From contig NZ_CP085154.1 of NCBI RefSeq assembly GCF_022788695.1, forward strand, positions 1,550,001 through 1,614,000: DNA of 64,000 bases. Reading direction: 5' to 3'. Below, piece after piece: positions 33,889-43,210 of this stretch (position 1 is the first letter of the stretch; the number at the start of each line of letters is the position of its first letter). The translations under genes and the position numbers were made by a program. The notes under the pieces were generated by a model. It made no database searches. It was not told the DNA's origin and saw only the letters and a list, made by a program, of their open reading frames with translations. Origin of the DNA: Pseudosulfitobacter sp. DSM 107133 (GTDB lineage Bacteria; Pseudomonadota; Alphaproteobacteria; Rhodobacterales; Rhodobacteraceae).

Positions 33889-34547
33889 GCGAATACGAAG
33901 ACAGGATCGAAGAGCTGGATGCCAGTGCGGATGCGCTGTCGGACAGTTTGGGTCAGGCCTCGGTCATGGTGACGGGGTTTGACAGCGAGCTGCGCCGGAT
34001 GCGCACGTCGTTGGCGGCCACGGGGCAGGATGTGCAGGTGCTGGAGCGCGGGCTGAGCCGGGGCCTGCGGCGTGCGTTTGACGGGGTGGTGTTCGACGGC
34101 ATGAAGCTGTCTGACGCGCTGCAAACCGTTGCGCAGTCGATGATCAGCGCAACCTATAACGCTGCGATGAAGCCGGTGACGAACCATTTTGGCGGCTTGC
34201 TGGCGCAGGGGGTGAACGGGTTGGTGCAGGGCATTCTGCCCTTTGCCGACGGGGCGTCGTTCAGTCAGGGCCGTGTGATGCCCTTTGCCAGTGGCGGGAT
34301 TGTCAGCAGTGCCACACCGTTCGGAATGCGCGGGGGCATGGGACTGATGGGCGAAGCAGGGCCCGAAGCCATCATGCCGCTGGCACGCGGGGCCGATGGC
34401 AAGCTGGGGGTGCGCAGTGGAGGGGCGGCTGCGCCGACCGTCATCATGAACATCACCACGCCGGATGTGCAGGGGTTCCAGCGCAGCCAGAACCAGATCG
34501 CGGCCAAGATGGGCCGTGCTTTGGGCCGTGGCAACCGCAACCGCTGA
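33885..34547 (+). CDS. g11: GTA tape measure protein (g11)
   Basis: 220 residues, short in keeping with a short GTA tail. The N-terminal half is helical (EYEDRIEELDASADALSDSLGQASVMVTGFDSELRRM). A hydrophobic middle follows (FGGLLAQGVNGLVQGILPFADG). A Gly-rich part has the phrase common to tail tape proteins, ASGGIVSSATPFGMRGGMGLMGEAGPEAIMPLARG. It sets tail length and probably passes into the recipient envelope with DNA. ATGA overlap upstream. Confidence 0.88.
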   Translation: MSEYEDRIEELDASADALSDSLGQASVMVTGFDSELRRMRTSLAATGQDVQVLERGLSRGLRRAFDGVVFDGMKLSDALQTVAQSMISATYNAAMKPVTNHFGGLLAQGVNGLVQGILPFADGASFSQGRVMPFASGGIVSSATPFGMRGGMGLMGEAGPEAIMPLARGADGKLGVRSGGAAAPTVIMNITTPDVQGFQRSQNQIAAKMGRALGRGNRNR

Positions 34548-34559
34548 GGAGGGGTAGAG

Positions 34560-35192
34560 ATGAATTTTCACGAGGTAAGATTTCCGGCATCGCTCAGCTT
34601 TGGCTCGCTTGGCGGGCCGGAGCGACGCACCGAGATTGTGACGCTGGCCAACGGGTATGAGGAACGCAACACCCCCTGGGCACATTCGCGCAGGCGCTAT
34701 GATGCGGGGCTGGGGATGCGGTCGCTGGATGACATCGAAGCGCTGATTGCGTTCTTCGAGGCGCGGCGCGGGCAGATGTTCGGGTTTCGCTGGAAGGACT
34801 GGGCCGATTTCAAATCGTCCAGGGCCAGCGGCAAGGTTGCCTTTGACGATCAGGTGATTGCGGTGGGCGACGGGGAGACGCTGGCCTATCCGCTGGTGAA
34901 AACCTACCACTCGGGCGCGCACAGCTATGACCGGATCATCACCAAGCCGGTGGCCGGCACAGTGCGTGTGGGCGTCGCGCAGGACGAGTTGCAAGAAGGC
35001 GTCGATTATGAGGTTGATGTGACCTCGGGCATCGTCAGCTTTGCCCATGCGCCCGATCCTCAGATGCAGATCGTGGCCGGGTTTGAATTTGACGTGCCGG
35101 TGCGCTTTGCCACCGATCAGATCCAGACCAGCGTGGCCAGTTTTCAGGCGGGGCAGGTGCCCGACGTGCCGGTGGTTGAGGTGCGGGTCTGA
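34560..35192 (+). CDS. g12: GTA distal tail protein, DUF2460 (g12)
   Basis: 210 residues, starting MNFHEVRFPASLSFGSLGGPERRTEIVTLANGYEERNTPWAHSRRRYDAG, then ALIAFFEARRGQMFGFRWKDWADFKSS, the DUF2460 signature. In RcGTA this protein forms the distal tail ring at the baseplate. GAGGAGGGG precedes the ATG; the stop overlaps g13 by one base. Confidence 0.92.
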   Translation: MNFHEVRFPASLSFGSLGGPERRTEIVTLANGYEERNTPWAHSRRRYDAGLGMRSLDDIEALIAFFEARRGQMFGFRWKDWADFKSSRASGKVAFDDQVIAVGDGETLAYPLVKTYHSGAHSYDRIITKPVAGTVRVGVAQDELQEGVDYEVDVTSGIVSFAHAPDPQMQIVAGFEFDVPVRFATDQIQTSVASFQAGQVPDVPVVEVRV

Positions 35193-36079
35193 TGGCGGGG
35201 CAAAGTGCAGAGTTTCTGGCCCATGTGGCCACGGGTACGACGACGTTGTGTCGGGCGTGGTCGATAACGCGCAGCGACGGGGTCAGCTACGGGTTCACCG
35301 ATCATGATGTGGCGCTGGCGTTTGACGGGTTGCAGTTCAAGGCCGACACCGGTCTGAGTGCCTCGGCTTTGGCGCAAAGCACGGGGTTGTCGGTGGACAA
35401 CACCGAGGCACTGGGCGCGCTGAGCGATGCCGCCGTGACCGAGGCCGACATCGAAGCGGGACGTTTCGACGGGGCCGAGGTGCGGGCGTGGCTGGTGAAT
35501 TGGCAGGACGTGAATCAACGATGGATGCAGTTTCGCGGCAGCATTGGCGAGTTGCGCCGCGCAGGCGGGGCGTTTCAGGCCGAGTTGCGGGGGCTGACCG
35601 AAGCGTTGAACCGCCCGTTGGGGCGCAGCTATCAAAAGCCGTGCACGGCGGTGTTGGGCGATGGTCAATGCCGCTTTGACACCGCGACGCCGGGGTATTT
35701 CGTGGACGTCACGCTGGAAGTCGGCAGCGACGGGCTGAACTTTGAATGGGACGATGCCGGTGCGTTCGAGCCTGAGTGGTTCCGCCGCGGGAGGTTGCAG
35801 GTTTTGGGCGGTGCGGCAAACGGCCTGTGGGGGGTGATCAAGCATGATGTGCTTGAGGGTGGTCAGCGGCGGATTGAACTGTGGCAAAAGCTTCGGGTTC
35901 CGCTGGTGGCTGGCGACAGCATCAGGGTGATTGCGGGCTGCGACAAACGCACCGAGACCTGTCGGCTCAAGTTCAACAACCTGCTGAACTTTCAGGGGTT
36001 TCCCGACATTCCCGGCGAGGACTGGGTGGTGTCGGTGCCGCGTTCCGGTGGGGCGAACAGCGGCGGCAGCCTGCGATGA
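35192..36079 (+). CDS. g13: GTA tail hub protein with four-cysteine cluster, DUF2163 (g13)
   Basis: 295 residues. N-terminal DUF2163 (AEFLAHVATGTTTLCRAWSITRSDGVSYGFTDHDVALAFDGLQFKADTG) and C-terminal DUF2163-type end (CDKRTETCRLKFNNLLNFQGFPDIPGED). Four Cys in the C-terminal half are placed as KPCTAVLGDGQC (C-x8-C) and GCDKRTETC (C-x6-C), matching the iron–sulphur ligand set reported for GTA and lambda-type hub proteins. It builds the baseplate hub that contacts the cell. Coupled to g14 by an ATGA overlap. Confidence 0.92.
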   Translation: MAGQSAEFLAHVATGTTTLCRAWSITRSDGVSYGFTDHDVALAFDGLQFKADTGLSASALAQSTGLSVDNTEALGALSDAAVTEADIEAGRFDGAEVRAWLVNWQDVNQRWMQFRGSIGELRRAGGAFQAELRGLTEALNRPLGRSYQKPCTAVLGDGQCRFDTATPGYFVDVTLEVGSDGLNFEWDDAGAFEPEWFRRGRLQVLGGAANGLWGVIKHDVLEGGQRRIELWQKLRVPLVAGDSIRVIAGCDKRTETCRLKFNNLLNFQGFPDIPGEDWVVSVPRSGGANSGGSLR

Positions 36080-36516
36080 GTGGCGCGCGGTTTGTCACGG
36101 TGGCGCGGGGCTGGATTGGCACGCCCTATGTACATCAGGCCTCTTGCCGGGGGGCGGGGGCCGATTGTCTGGGGTTGGTGCGGGGCATCTGGCGCGAGGT
36201 TCTGGGGGCTGAGCCCGAGGTGCCGCCCGCCTATTCGATGGACTGGTCAGAGCCGCAGCGCGACGAGCGGCTGTGGGCGGCAGCCCTGCGGCATTTGCAG
36301 CCCAAGGCGCTGGAGGACGCAGGCCCGGGCGACATTCTGTTGTTTCGGATGCGCGACGGGGCTGTGGCCAAACATCTGGGGCTGGCGGCGGAGGTCGGTG
36401 GGCAGCCCAGTTTCATACATGCCTATTCCGGTCACGGAGTGGTGGAAAGCCCGCTGAGCACACCTTGGCGGCGGCGTCTTGTGGCGCGGTTTCAATTTCC
36501 CGAGGAGGGGTGCTGA
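36076..36516 (+). CDS. g14: GTA NlpC/P60 peptidoglycan hydrolase (g14)
   Basis: 146 residues. FVTVARGWIGTPYVHQASCRGAGADCLGLVRGIWREVLG carries the catalytic Cys (in ADCLGL). AVAKHLGLAAEVGGQPSFIHAYSGHGVVESPL carries the catalytic His (KHLGL). It should cut peptide stems so the particle can pass the cell wall. The frame is open upstream but ATG 36076 overlaps the g13 stop and fits the family. It ends directly at g15. Confidence 0.92.
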   Translation: MSGARFVTVARGWIGTPYVHQASCRGAGADCLGLVRGIWREVLGAEPEVPPAYSMDWSEPQRDERLWAAALRHLQPKALEDAGPGDILLFRMRDGAVAKHLGLAAEVGGQPSFIHAYSGHGVVESPLSTPWRRRLVARFQFPEEGC

Positions 36517-39500
36517 ATGGCGACGATAGTTCTTTCTGCGGCAGGTGCTGCAATTGGTGGCTCGGTTGGCGGTACGCTGGCGGGGCTGTCTTCGGTTGCC
36601 ATCGGGCGCGCCGTTGGTGCGACGCTGGGCAAGGTGATTGACCAGCGGCTGATGGGCCAGGGTTCGGATGTGGTCGAGACCGGGCGGGTGGACCGTTTTC
36701 GTCTGACCAGCGCGGGCGAAGGCGACCCGGTGGCACAGGTTTACGGGCGGATGCGCGTGGGCGGTCAGGTGATCTGGGCGTCGGATTTCAGCGAGGTCGT
36801 GACGCAGTCGGGCGGCGGCAAGGGGGCGCCCAGCCAGCCTGCAACGCGCGAATACAGCTATTCGGTGTCGCTGGCGATTGCCCTGTGCGCAGGGGAAATC
36901 CTGCGTGTCGGGCGCATCTGGGCGGATGGCGAGGAACTGGCGGTGGATGATCTGAACATGCGGGTCTATACCGGCACGCCCGATCAGTTGCCCGACCCGA
37001 CGATGGAAGCCATCGAGGGCGCGGGCATGGTGCCGGCCTATCGCGGCACCGCATATGTGGTGATGGACACTCTGGCGCTGCAACCCTTTGGCAATCGGGT
37101 GCCGCAGTTTTCCTTTGAGGTGATCCGTGCGGAACAGCCCGAAGAGCCGGGCTATGCCGACGAGATGGCGCAGGCGGTGCAGGGCGTGGCGTTGATCCCC
37201 GGCACCGGAGAATATGCGCTGGCGACGACGCCGGTGTATTACGGCGATGGCAAGGGCGGGCGCTGGAGCGCCAATGTGAACACCCCTGCGGGCAAGCCGG
37301 ACTTTGCCCAGTCGCTGGAAGTGCTGGACGGTGAATTGCACAATTGCGGGGCAGCGTCGCTGGTGGTGTCGTGGTTTGGCGATGATCTGCGCTGTGATCA
37401 TTGCACCATCCGCCCCAAGGTCGAGCGCAAGGATGCAGAGGGGCAGAACATGCCGTGGGTCGTGTCAGAACTGACGCGGGCTGAGGCAGTTGAGATTGCG
37501 CAGGTCAGCGACCGTCCGGTCTATGGCGGCACACCTGCCGATGCCTCGGTGGTCGAAGCGATCCGGGCGTTGGATGATGCGGGCAAGGCGGTGATGTTCT
37601 ATCCCTTTGTGCTGATGGATCAGCTGGCGGGCAATGCGCTGCCCGATCCCTATTCAGACGCGGAAACCCAACCTGCGCTGCCGTGGCGGGGGAGGATCAC
37701 CACGTCAAAGGCGGCGGGTCAAGCCGGATCGCCTGATGGCACCGTTGTGGCCGAGGATGAAGTTGCCGGTTTTGTCGGGACGGTAACGGCGGCGGATTTC
37801 ACTGTGGGGGATGGTACGGTTGCCTATTCCGGCCCTGCGGAATGGAGCCTGTCGCGGTTTATCCTGCATTATGCGGCGCTGTGTGCCGCCGCAGGTGGTG
37901 TAGATGCGTTTTGTGTCGGCTCTGAGCTGCGCGGACTGAGCCAGATCCGCGGGGCGGGCAACAGCTTTCCTTTTGTGCAGGCGTTGCGCGCGCTGGCAGG
38001 TGAAGTGCGTATTCTGGTGGGGGCCGAGACCAAGATCGGCTATGCGGCGGATTGGTCTGAATACTTTGGTTTTCAGCCGCAAGACGGCTCAGGCGATGTG
38101 TTTTTCCACCTTGATCCGTTGTGGGCGGATGATGAGATCGACTTTGTCGGTATCGACAACTACATGCCCCTGTCGGACTGGCGCGACGGGACGGATCATC
38201 TGGATGCGGATCAGGGGGAGATCTACAATCTGGATTACCTGCGGGCCAATATCGAGGGCGGTGAGGGCTATGACTGGTATTACCATTCAGGCGACGCGCG
38301 CAACGCCCAGATCCGCACGCCGATCACCGATGGGGCACATGATGAGCCGTGGGTCTATCGTTACAAGGATTTGCGCAGCTGGTGGCTGAACACGCACCAC
38401 GAGCGGGTGGGGGGCGTTCGCAATGAGCTGCCGACCGACTGGGAGCCGCAGTCCAAGCCGATCTGGTTCACCGAACTGGGATGTGCGGCGGTCGATAAGG
38501 GCACCAACCAGCCCAACAAATTTCTGGACGCGAAATCCTCGGAAAGCGAATTGCCGCGTTATTCGGACGGTCGGCGCGATGATCTGATCCAGAAGCAGTA
38601 TTTGCGGGCGATGTATTCCTATTGGGGGGAGAGTGACCGCAACCCTGTCTCGGTTGAATATGACGGGCCGATGCTGGACCTGTCCCACAGCTTTGTATGG
38701 GCATGGGACACGCGGCCCTATCCGTTCTTTCCCAACAACACGACCCAGTGGAGCGACGGGGACAATTACACCCGGGGCCACTGGATCAACGGGCGCACGG
38801 GGTCACGCACGCTGGCGTCGGTTGTGGGCGAGATCTGCGAGAAGGCGGGATTGCAGGCCTATGATACCTCGCAGCTGCACGGTTATGTGCGCGGCTATGT
38901 GGTGGGCGATGTTGGGGATGCGCGGGCGGCGTTGCAGCCTCTGATGCTGCGATACGGGTTTGACGCGATCGAGCGGGACGGGGTTTTGTCGTTTCGGGCG
39001 CGAGATGGGCAGGATGCGGTGGATGTGCCGGCGTCAGCGTTTGCGGTCAGCAGCGAGATGGAAGGCACGTTGGAACATATCCGCGAGGCCGAAGCCGAGA
39101 TGGCGGGGCGCGTGCGGCTGCGGTTTGTGCAGGCTGATGGCGATTTCGAAACCATCGCGGAGGAGGCAGTGCTGCCTGACGAGGCGACCCATGCGGTTGC
39201 CAGCTCGGATGTGGCGCTGGCGATGACGCGCGCCGAAGGGCGGCAGGTGGCTGAACGCTGGCTGATCGAGGCGCGGGTGGCGCGTGATGCGGTGCGGGTG
39301 GCATTGCCGCCGTCGCTGATGGGCATCGGTGCGGGCGATGTGATTGCCCTGGCAGGTGCCGGGAATGCAACGGGGCGTTTCCGCGTGGATCGGGTCGAGC
39401 AGGGGGCTTCGCAGATGCTCGAAGCGGTGCGGATCGAACCGGGGGTGTATGAACCGTCGGATCTGGAGGATGTGCTGGCATCGGTGCGTGCGTTTGTGCC

Positions 39501-40440
39501 GCCTGTGCCTGTGACCCCGTTGTTTCTGGATCTGCCGCTGATGAGCGGGGACGAGGTGCCCCATGCGCCGCATCTGGCGATCACGGCAACCCCGTGGCCC
39601 GGCTCGGTGGCGGTCTACAGCACGCCGACCGACGAGGACTATGGGCTGAACAGCATCATTGCGCGGGAATCGGTGGTTGGCGTGACGCAATCCCCGCTGG
39701 TACGTCACAGCCCTGCGGTCTGGGACAATGGCGATGCGCTGGAGGTGCGTCTGCTGCACGGGGCGTTGTCGGGGGCTTCTCCCGAGGCTGTACTGAACGG
39801 GCGCAATCTGTGCGCGATTGGCGATGGCAGCGGCGACAATTGGGAACTGTTCCAGTTTCAGGAGGCCGAATTGATCGGGGCAGCCACCTATCTGTTGCGC
39901 CGACGGCTGCGCGGGCAGTTGGGCAGTGATGCGCTGATGCCCGATGCCTGGCCCGTAGGGTCTTGGGTGGTGCTGCTGGATGGCACACCCGGCCAGATCG
40001 AACTGGCGGCGCGCCTGCGGCGGGTGGCACAGCACTACCGCATTGGTCCGGCACGGCGCAGTCTGGATGACCCAAGTTATGTCGAACAGGTGCAGGCTTT
40101 TGACGGGAATGGCCTGCGGCCCTATGCACCGGCGCATTTGCGCGCAGATATGCAAGGCAGCGGCGATGTGGCGCTCAGCTGGGTGCGGCGGACGCGGATT
40201 GACGGGGACGGCTGGGACACGCCCGACGTGCCGCTGGGTGAGGATATCGAAAGCTATCGCATTCGCGTGCTGAAGGACGGCGCGGTGCTGCGCGAAGAGA
40301 TGGCTGGCACACCGCAGTGGACCTATGGCGCGGCCGCGCAGGCCGCAGACGGGGCGCTGGGCGCGGTTAACGTTGAAGTGGCGCAGATGTCGGCGCGCTA
40401 CGGGGCCGGTCTGGCGGGGCGACTCGCGGTCACGCTGTGA
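36517..40440 (+). CDS. g15: GTA megatron / host-specificity tail tip protein (g15)
   Basis: 1307 residues, the largest GTA protein. A Gly/Ala-rich start (VLSAAGAAIGGSVGGTLAG) leads to the baseplate domain (DRFRLTSAGEGDPVAQVYGRMRVGGQVIWASDF…). A GTA TIM-barrel-like region follows at residues about 440–740 (FVLHYAAL-type strands, GGVDAFCVGSELRGLSQIRG, FHLDPLWADDEIDFVGIDNYMPLSDWRDG, PIWFTELGCAAVDKGTNQPN). The phage-tail_3 part starts near HGYVRGYVVGD. The C-terminus is fibronectin-like strand-rich (GDVALSWVRRTRIDGDGWDTPDVPLGEDIESYRIRVL). It closes the tail tube and contacts the recipient. Confidence 0.94.
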   Translation: MATIVLSAAGAAIGGSVGGTLAGLSSVAIGRAVGATLGKVIDQRLMGQGSDVVETGRVDRFRLTSAGEGDPVAQVYGRMRVGGQVIWASDFSEVVTQSGGGKGAPSQPATREYSYSVSLAIALCAGEILRVGRIWADGEELAVDDLNMRVYTGTPDQLPDPTMEAIEGAGMVPAYRGTAYVVMDTLALQPFGNRVPQFSFEVIRAEQPEEPGYADEMAQAVQGVALIPGTGEYALATTPVYYGDGKGGRWSANVNTPAGKPDFAQSLEVLDGELHNCGAASLVVSWFGDDLRCDHCTIRPKVERKDAEGQNMPWVVSELTRAEAVEIAQVSDRPVYGGTPADASVVEAIRALDDAGKAVMFYPFVLMDQLAGNALPDPYSDAETQPALPWRGRITTSKAAGQAGSPDGTVVAEDEVAGFVGTVTAADFTVGDGTVAYSGPAEWSLSRFILHYAALCAAAGGVDAFCVGSELRGLSQIRGAGNSFPFVQALRALAGEVRILVGAETKIGYAADWSEYFGFQPQDGSGDVFFHLDPLWADDEIDFVGIDNYMPLSDWRDGTDHLDADQGEIYNLDYLRANIEGGEGYDWYYHSGDARNAQIRTPITDGAHDEPWVYRYKDLRSWWLNTHHERVGGVRNELPTDWEPQSKPIWFTELGCAAVDKGTNQPNKFLDAKSSESELPRYSDGRRDDLIQKQYLRAMYSYWGESDRNPVSVEYDGPMLDLSHSFVWAWDTRPYPFFPNNTTQWSDGDNYTRGHWINGRTGSRTLASVVGEICEKAGLQAYDTSQLHGYVRGYVVGDVGDARAALQPLMLRYGFDAIERDGVLSFRARDGQDAVDVPASAFAVSSEMEGTLEHIREAEAEMAGRVRLRFVQADGDFETIAEEAVLPDEATHAVASSDVALAMTRAEGRQVAERWLIEARVARDAVRVALPPSLMGIGAGDVIALAGAGNATGRFRVDRVEQGASQMLEAVRIEPGVYEPSDLEDVLASVRAFVPPVPVTPLFLDLPLMSGDEVPHAPHLAITATPWPGSVAVYSTPTDEDYGLNSIIARESVVGVTQSPLVRHSPAVWDNGDALEVRLLHGALSGASPEAVLNGRNLCAIGDGSGDNWELFQFQEAELIGAATYLLRRRLRGQLGSDALMPDAWPVGSWVVLLDGTPGQIELAARLRRVAQHYRIGPARRSLDDPSYVEQVQAFDGNGLRPYAPAHLRADMQGSGDVALSWVRRTRIDGDGWDTPDVPLGEDIESYRIRVLKDGAVLREEMAGTPQWTYGAAAQAADGALGAVNVEVAQMSARYGAGLAGRLAVTL

Positions 40441-40739
40441 TGCGACCCGTGCTGCATACCGATATGCGCGATGCGGCGCGGGCGTTGTTGGCACAACCTC
40501 CGCCGCAGCGGCCCGACCTGTGCGCCCGGATGATAAACGAGGCCGTCTGGGCCGACCGCCATGTGCGCCAAACAGGTCAGGCGCATCCGTTGTGGGGCAA
40601 CGGCACTTTGTCTGATGCGGCGCGAAAACGGGTTCTGGCCGCAGAGCCAACGCTGGATGATGCGCGTTATTGTGACTGCATCGTCCTTGTTTTGTTGGCC
40701 TTGCGCGACCGTGCTGGGCAGACAGTGAGAGGGTTTTAG
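40440..40739 (+). CDS. Small conserved-position ORF after GTA g15
   Basis: 99 residues. The ATG overlaps the g15 stop by one base, so it is likely translated with the GTA operon. The sequence (DMRDAARALLAQPPPQRPDLCARMINEAVWADRHVRQTGQAHPLWGNGTLSDAARKRVLA…ARYCDCIVLVLLALRDRAG) is helical and resembles the hypothetical protein often found at this place in Rhodobacterales GTA clusters. No function can be assigned. One TM-like stretch (CDCIVLVLLAL) is too short to be convincing. Confidence 0.75.
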   Translation: MRPVLHTDMRDAARALLAQPPPQRPDLCARMINEAVWADRHVRQTGQAHPLWGNGTLSDAARKRVLAAEPTLDDARYCDCIVLVLLALRDRAGQTVRGF

Positions 40740-40844
40740 ACCTGAAAATCAACACATTTCTATTTGGAATGAGGGCAATCACAGGTTTGCGTTTGGTCAT
40801 TTTATCTCTATTGCGCTATCAACAAGCGTGAAAGGACAGGTGTC

Positions 40845-41660
40845 ATGGCTGAATTGCGAACGAACGTCTCTGCGATGGATCCCGTGTGGGATCAAATCAT
40901 GGACGAAGCCCGCACTGCGGTGTTGGACGAGCCTCTGGTTGGGGGATTTGTCCACGCCTGTATCCTGCACCACAAATCTATCGACAAGGCGCTGAGCTAT
41001 CGCATTGCCGCGAAACTGGCCTCGAACGAGATGTCCATGGTCGTGGTGCGCGAGATCGTGGACGAGGCCTATGCCGCGGAACCCGATCTGATCGAGGCCG
41101 CACGCGCCGATCTGGTGGCGGTCTATGAACGTGATCCGGCCTGCCACCGGCTGTTGCAGCCGATCCTGTATTTCAAGGGATACCAGGCGGTACAGGCCTA
41201 TCGTGTCGGGCATTTCCTGTGGCAGCAGGGGCACCGCGATCTGGCCTATTTCTTCCAGATGCGGGTGAGCGAGATTTTCGGCGTGGACATCCACCCCGCT
41301 GCGCGCATCGGTAAGGGGATCATGATCGACCACGCCCATTCCATCGTGATTGGTGAAACCGCCGTGGTGGGCGACAACGTGTCGATGCTGCATTCGGTGA
41401 CGCTGGGCGGGACCGGCAAGGAAGAACAGGACCGTCACCCCAAGATTGGCGACGGCGTGTTGATCGGGGCCGGGGCCAAGGTGCTGGGCAACATCAAGAT
41501 CGGGCATTGCAGCCGCATCGCGGCAGGATCGGTGGTTCTGGAAGAGGTGCCGCCTTGCAAGACCGTGGCAGGCATTCCGGCGCGGATCGTGGGCGAGGCG
41601 GGCTGTGACCAGCCTGCGATTTCGATGAACCATATGCTGGGCAAGAACGAAGAAGGCTGA
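40845..41660 (+). CDS. cysE: Serine O-acetyltransferase
   Basis: 271 residues. N-terminal SATase helices (DPVWDQIMDEARTAVLDEPLVGGFVHACILHHKSIDKALSYRIAAKL), then a left-handed beta-helix of hexapeptides containing FGVDIHPAARIGKGIMIDHAHSIVIGETAVVG with the catalytic His and Asp. It closes with SVTLGGTGKEEQDRHPKIGDGVLIGAGAKVLGNI. It acetylates serine for cysteine synthesis. AAAGGACAGG precedes the ATG. Monocistronic between the GTA cluster and a strong terminator. Confidence 0.96.
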   Translation: MAELRTNVSAMDPVWDQIMDEARTAVLDEPLVGGFVHACILHHKSIDKALSYRIAAKLASNEMSMVVVREIVDEAYAAEPDLIEAARADLVAVYERDPACHRLLQPILYFKGYQAVQAYRVGHFLWQQGHRDLAYFFQMRVSEIFGVDIHPAARIGKGIMIDHAHSIVIGETAVVGDNVSMLHSVTLGGTGKEEQDRHPKIGDGVLIGAGAKVLGNIKIGHCSRIAAGSVVLEEVPPCKTVAGIPARIVGEAGCDQPAISMNHMLGKNEEG

Positions 41661-41686
41661 GTCTTCGTTGAGCCGACCAAACGGGA

Positions 41687-41713
41687 AAAGCCGGGGCAGA
41701 TGCCCCGGCTTTT
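41687..41713 (+). terminator. Intrinsic terminator of cysE
   Basis: AAAGCCGGGGC pairs perfectly with GCCCCGGCTTT around AGAT, then TTTGTTGTTTTG follows, 27 bases after the stop. Confidence 0.93.
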
Positions 41714-41769
41714 GTTGTTTTGACCTATGGGCTTCTGGGGGCTCTGCCCCCGCCCTTGCGGGCGTCCCC

Positions 41770-41794
41770 GGGATATTTAGGGCCAAAAGAAGCG
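41770..41794. repeat. Dispersed intergenic repeat, copy 2
   Basis: GGGATATTTAGGGCCAAAAG plus AAGCG, one base different from the copy at 19391–19416 and in the same orientation, again behind a terminator. Confidence 0.6.
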
Positions 41795-41896
41795 AAAGGC
41801 ACCTTTCGGAAAACATGATGTGGATCATCACCTAACGCGTTGAAATATTTGATTTCAGACAGCGTCAGGTGATGCGGGTTTTTCTCGAGAAGTGCT

Positions 41897-43198
41897 TTAG
41901 GCCAGCATCGACATCGGGTTTTCGAGGTTGTCCTTGATCGCGTTCAGCAGTTCCGCCCCCAAGGCGCCGTCGATCACCCGGTGGTCGACGGACAGGGTGA
42001 CAGACATCACCGTGGCCACGGCCAGTTCACCGTCTTTGCCGACAACCGGTTTCTTGACGCCGGCGCCAACGGCCAGAATTGCGCCGTGGGGTGGGTTGAT
42101 GACCGCATCAAAGTTGTCGATGCCGAACATGCCCAGGTTCGAGATCGCAAAGCTGCCGCCCTGGTATTCGTGGGGAGCGAGTTTGCGGTCGCGGGCGCGG
42201 CCTGCCAGATCCTTCATCTGCGCCGACAGGGCAGACAGCGATTTCTGGTGGGCGTCTTGCAGGACGGGGGTAAACAGCCCGCCCTCGATCGCCACGGCCA
42301 CGGCCACGTCGGAGGGGGTCAGTTTCAGGATGCGGTCACCGGCCCAGACTGCGTTGGCATCGGGCACCTGTTGCAGGGCGATGGCGCAGGCCTTGATGAT
42401 GAAGTCGTTGACCGACAGTTTCACACCACGCCCTTCAAGCTGTTTGTTCAGCGTGGCGCGGAAGGCCATCAGTGCATCCAGCTGGATGTCGCGGCGCAGG
42501 TAGAAGTGCGGCACGGTCTGCTTGGCTTCGGTCAGGCGTGCGGCGATGGTCTTGCGCATACCGTCGAGTTTGACTTCCTCGTAGTCGCGGCCTTCGTACA
42601 TCTTGGCCACGGCACTTGCGGACGGGCCCGTGGCGACGGCGGCCTTCGGTGCCTCGGCGGCGGGTGTGGCGGCTGTGGTCTTGGGGGTGTCAGAAGCAGA
42701 GAGCCCTTCGACGTCGGCCTTGACGATGCGCCCGTGCGGGCCTGATCCGGTGACGGCGGACAGGTCCACGCCCTTGTCTGCCGCGATGCGGCGGGCGAGG
42801 GGGGAGGCGAAGACGCGTTTGCCGTCGCCGCCCGTGGGGGCGGGCGGGGCGGCGGCAACTTCGGGTGTGGCGGCTGGCGCTGCCTTTGGCGCGTCCTCTT
42901 TTGGCGCGTCGGCCTTGGGGGTGGCCGGGGCCGATCCGATGTCGTCAGCGCTTTCGCCGTCTTCCATCAGCACGGCGATCACGGTGTTGACCTTGACCCC
43001 TTCGCTGCCTTCCGCGACCATGATCTTGCCGATCACGCCTTCGTCCACGGCCTCGAATTCCATCGTGGCCTTGTCGGTTTCAATTTCCGCCATCACGTCA
43101 CCGGATTTGACGGTGTCGCCTTCTTTCACCAGCCATTTGGCCAATGTGCCCTCTTCCATCGTGGGCGAAAGCGCGGGCATCAGAATTTCAATAGGCAT
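41897..43198 (-). CDS. pdhC: Pyruvate dehydrogenase E2, dihydrolipoamide acetyltransferase
   Basis: 433 residues. One N-terminal lipoyl domain with the lipoylated Lys in [18 protein letters not shown] (near residue 42). An Ala/Pro/Lys-rich linker (residues about 85–130) leads to the E1/E3-binding domain ([37 protein letters not shown]). The catalytic domain starts near residue 200 ([16 protein letters not shown]) and ends with the active His in [17 protein letters not shown]. It transfers acetyl groups to CoA. Third gene of pdhA-pdhB-pdhC, 12 bases after pdhB. Confidence 0.96.
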   Translation of the reverse strand: MPIEILMPALSPTMEEGTLAKWLVKEGDTVKSGDVMAEIETDKATMEFEAVDEGVIGKIMVAEGSEGVKVNTVIAVLMEDGESADDIGSAPATPKADAPKEDAPKAAPAATPEVAAAPPAPTGGDGKRVFASPLARRIAADKGVDLSAVTGSGPHGRIVKADVEGLSASDTPKTTAATPAAEAPKAAVATGPSASAVAKMYEGRDYEEVKLDGMRKTIAARLTEAKQTVPHFYLRRDIQLDALMAFRATLNKQLEGRGVKLSVNDFIIKACAIALQQVPDANAVWAGDRILKLTPSDVAVAVAIEGGLFTPVLQDAHQKSLSALSAQMKDLAGRARDRKLAPHEYQGGSFAISNLGMFGIDNFDAVINPPHGAILAVGAGVKKPVVGKDGELAVATVMSVTLSVDHRVIDGALGAELLNAIKDNLENPMSMLA

Positions 43199-43210
43199 AT
43201 CGCGCGCTCC

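Noticed and set aside
26404..40440. Calling the cluster an active prophage
   Set aside because: No integrase, replication, lysis or repressor genes; gene order and sizes match the RcGTA cluster between housekeeping genes.
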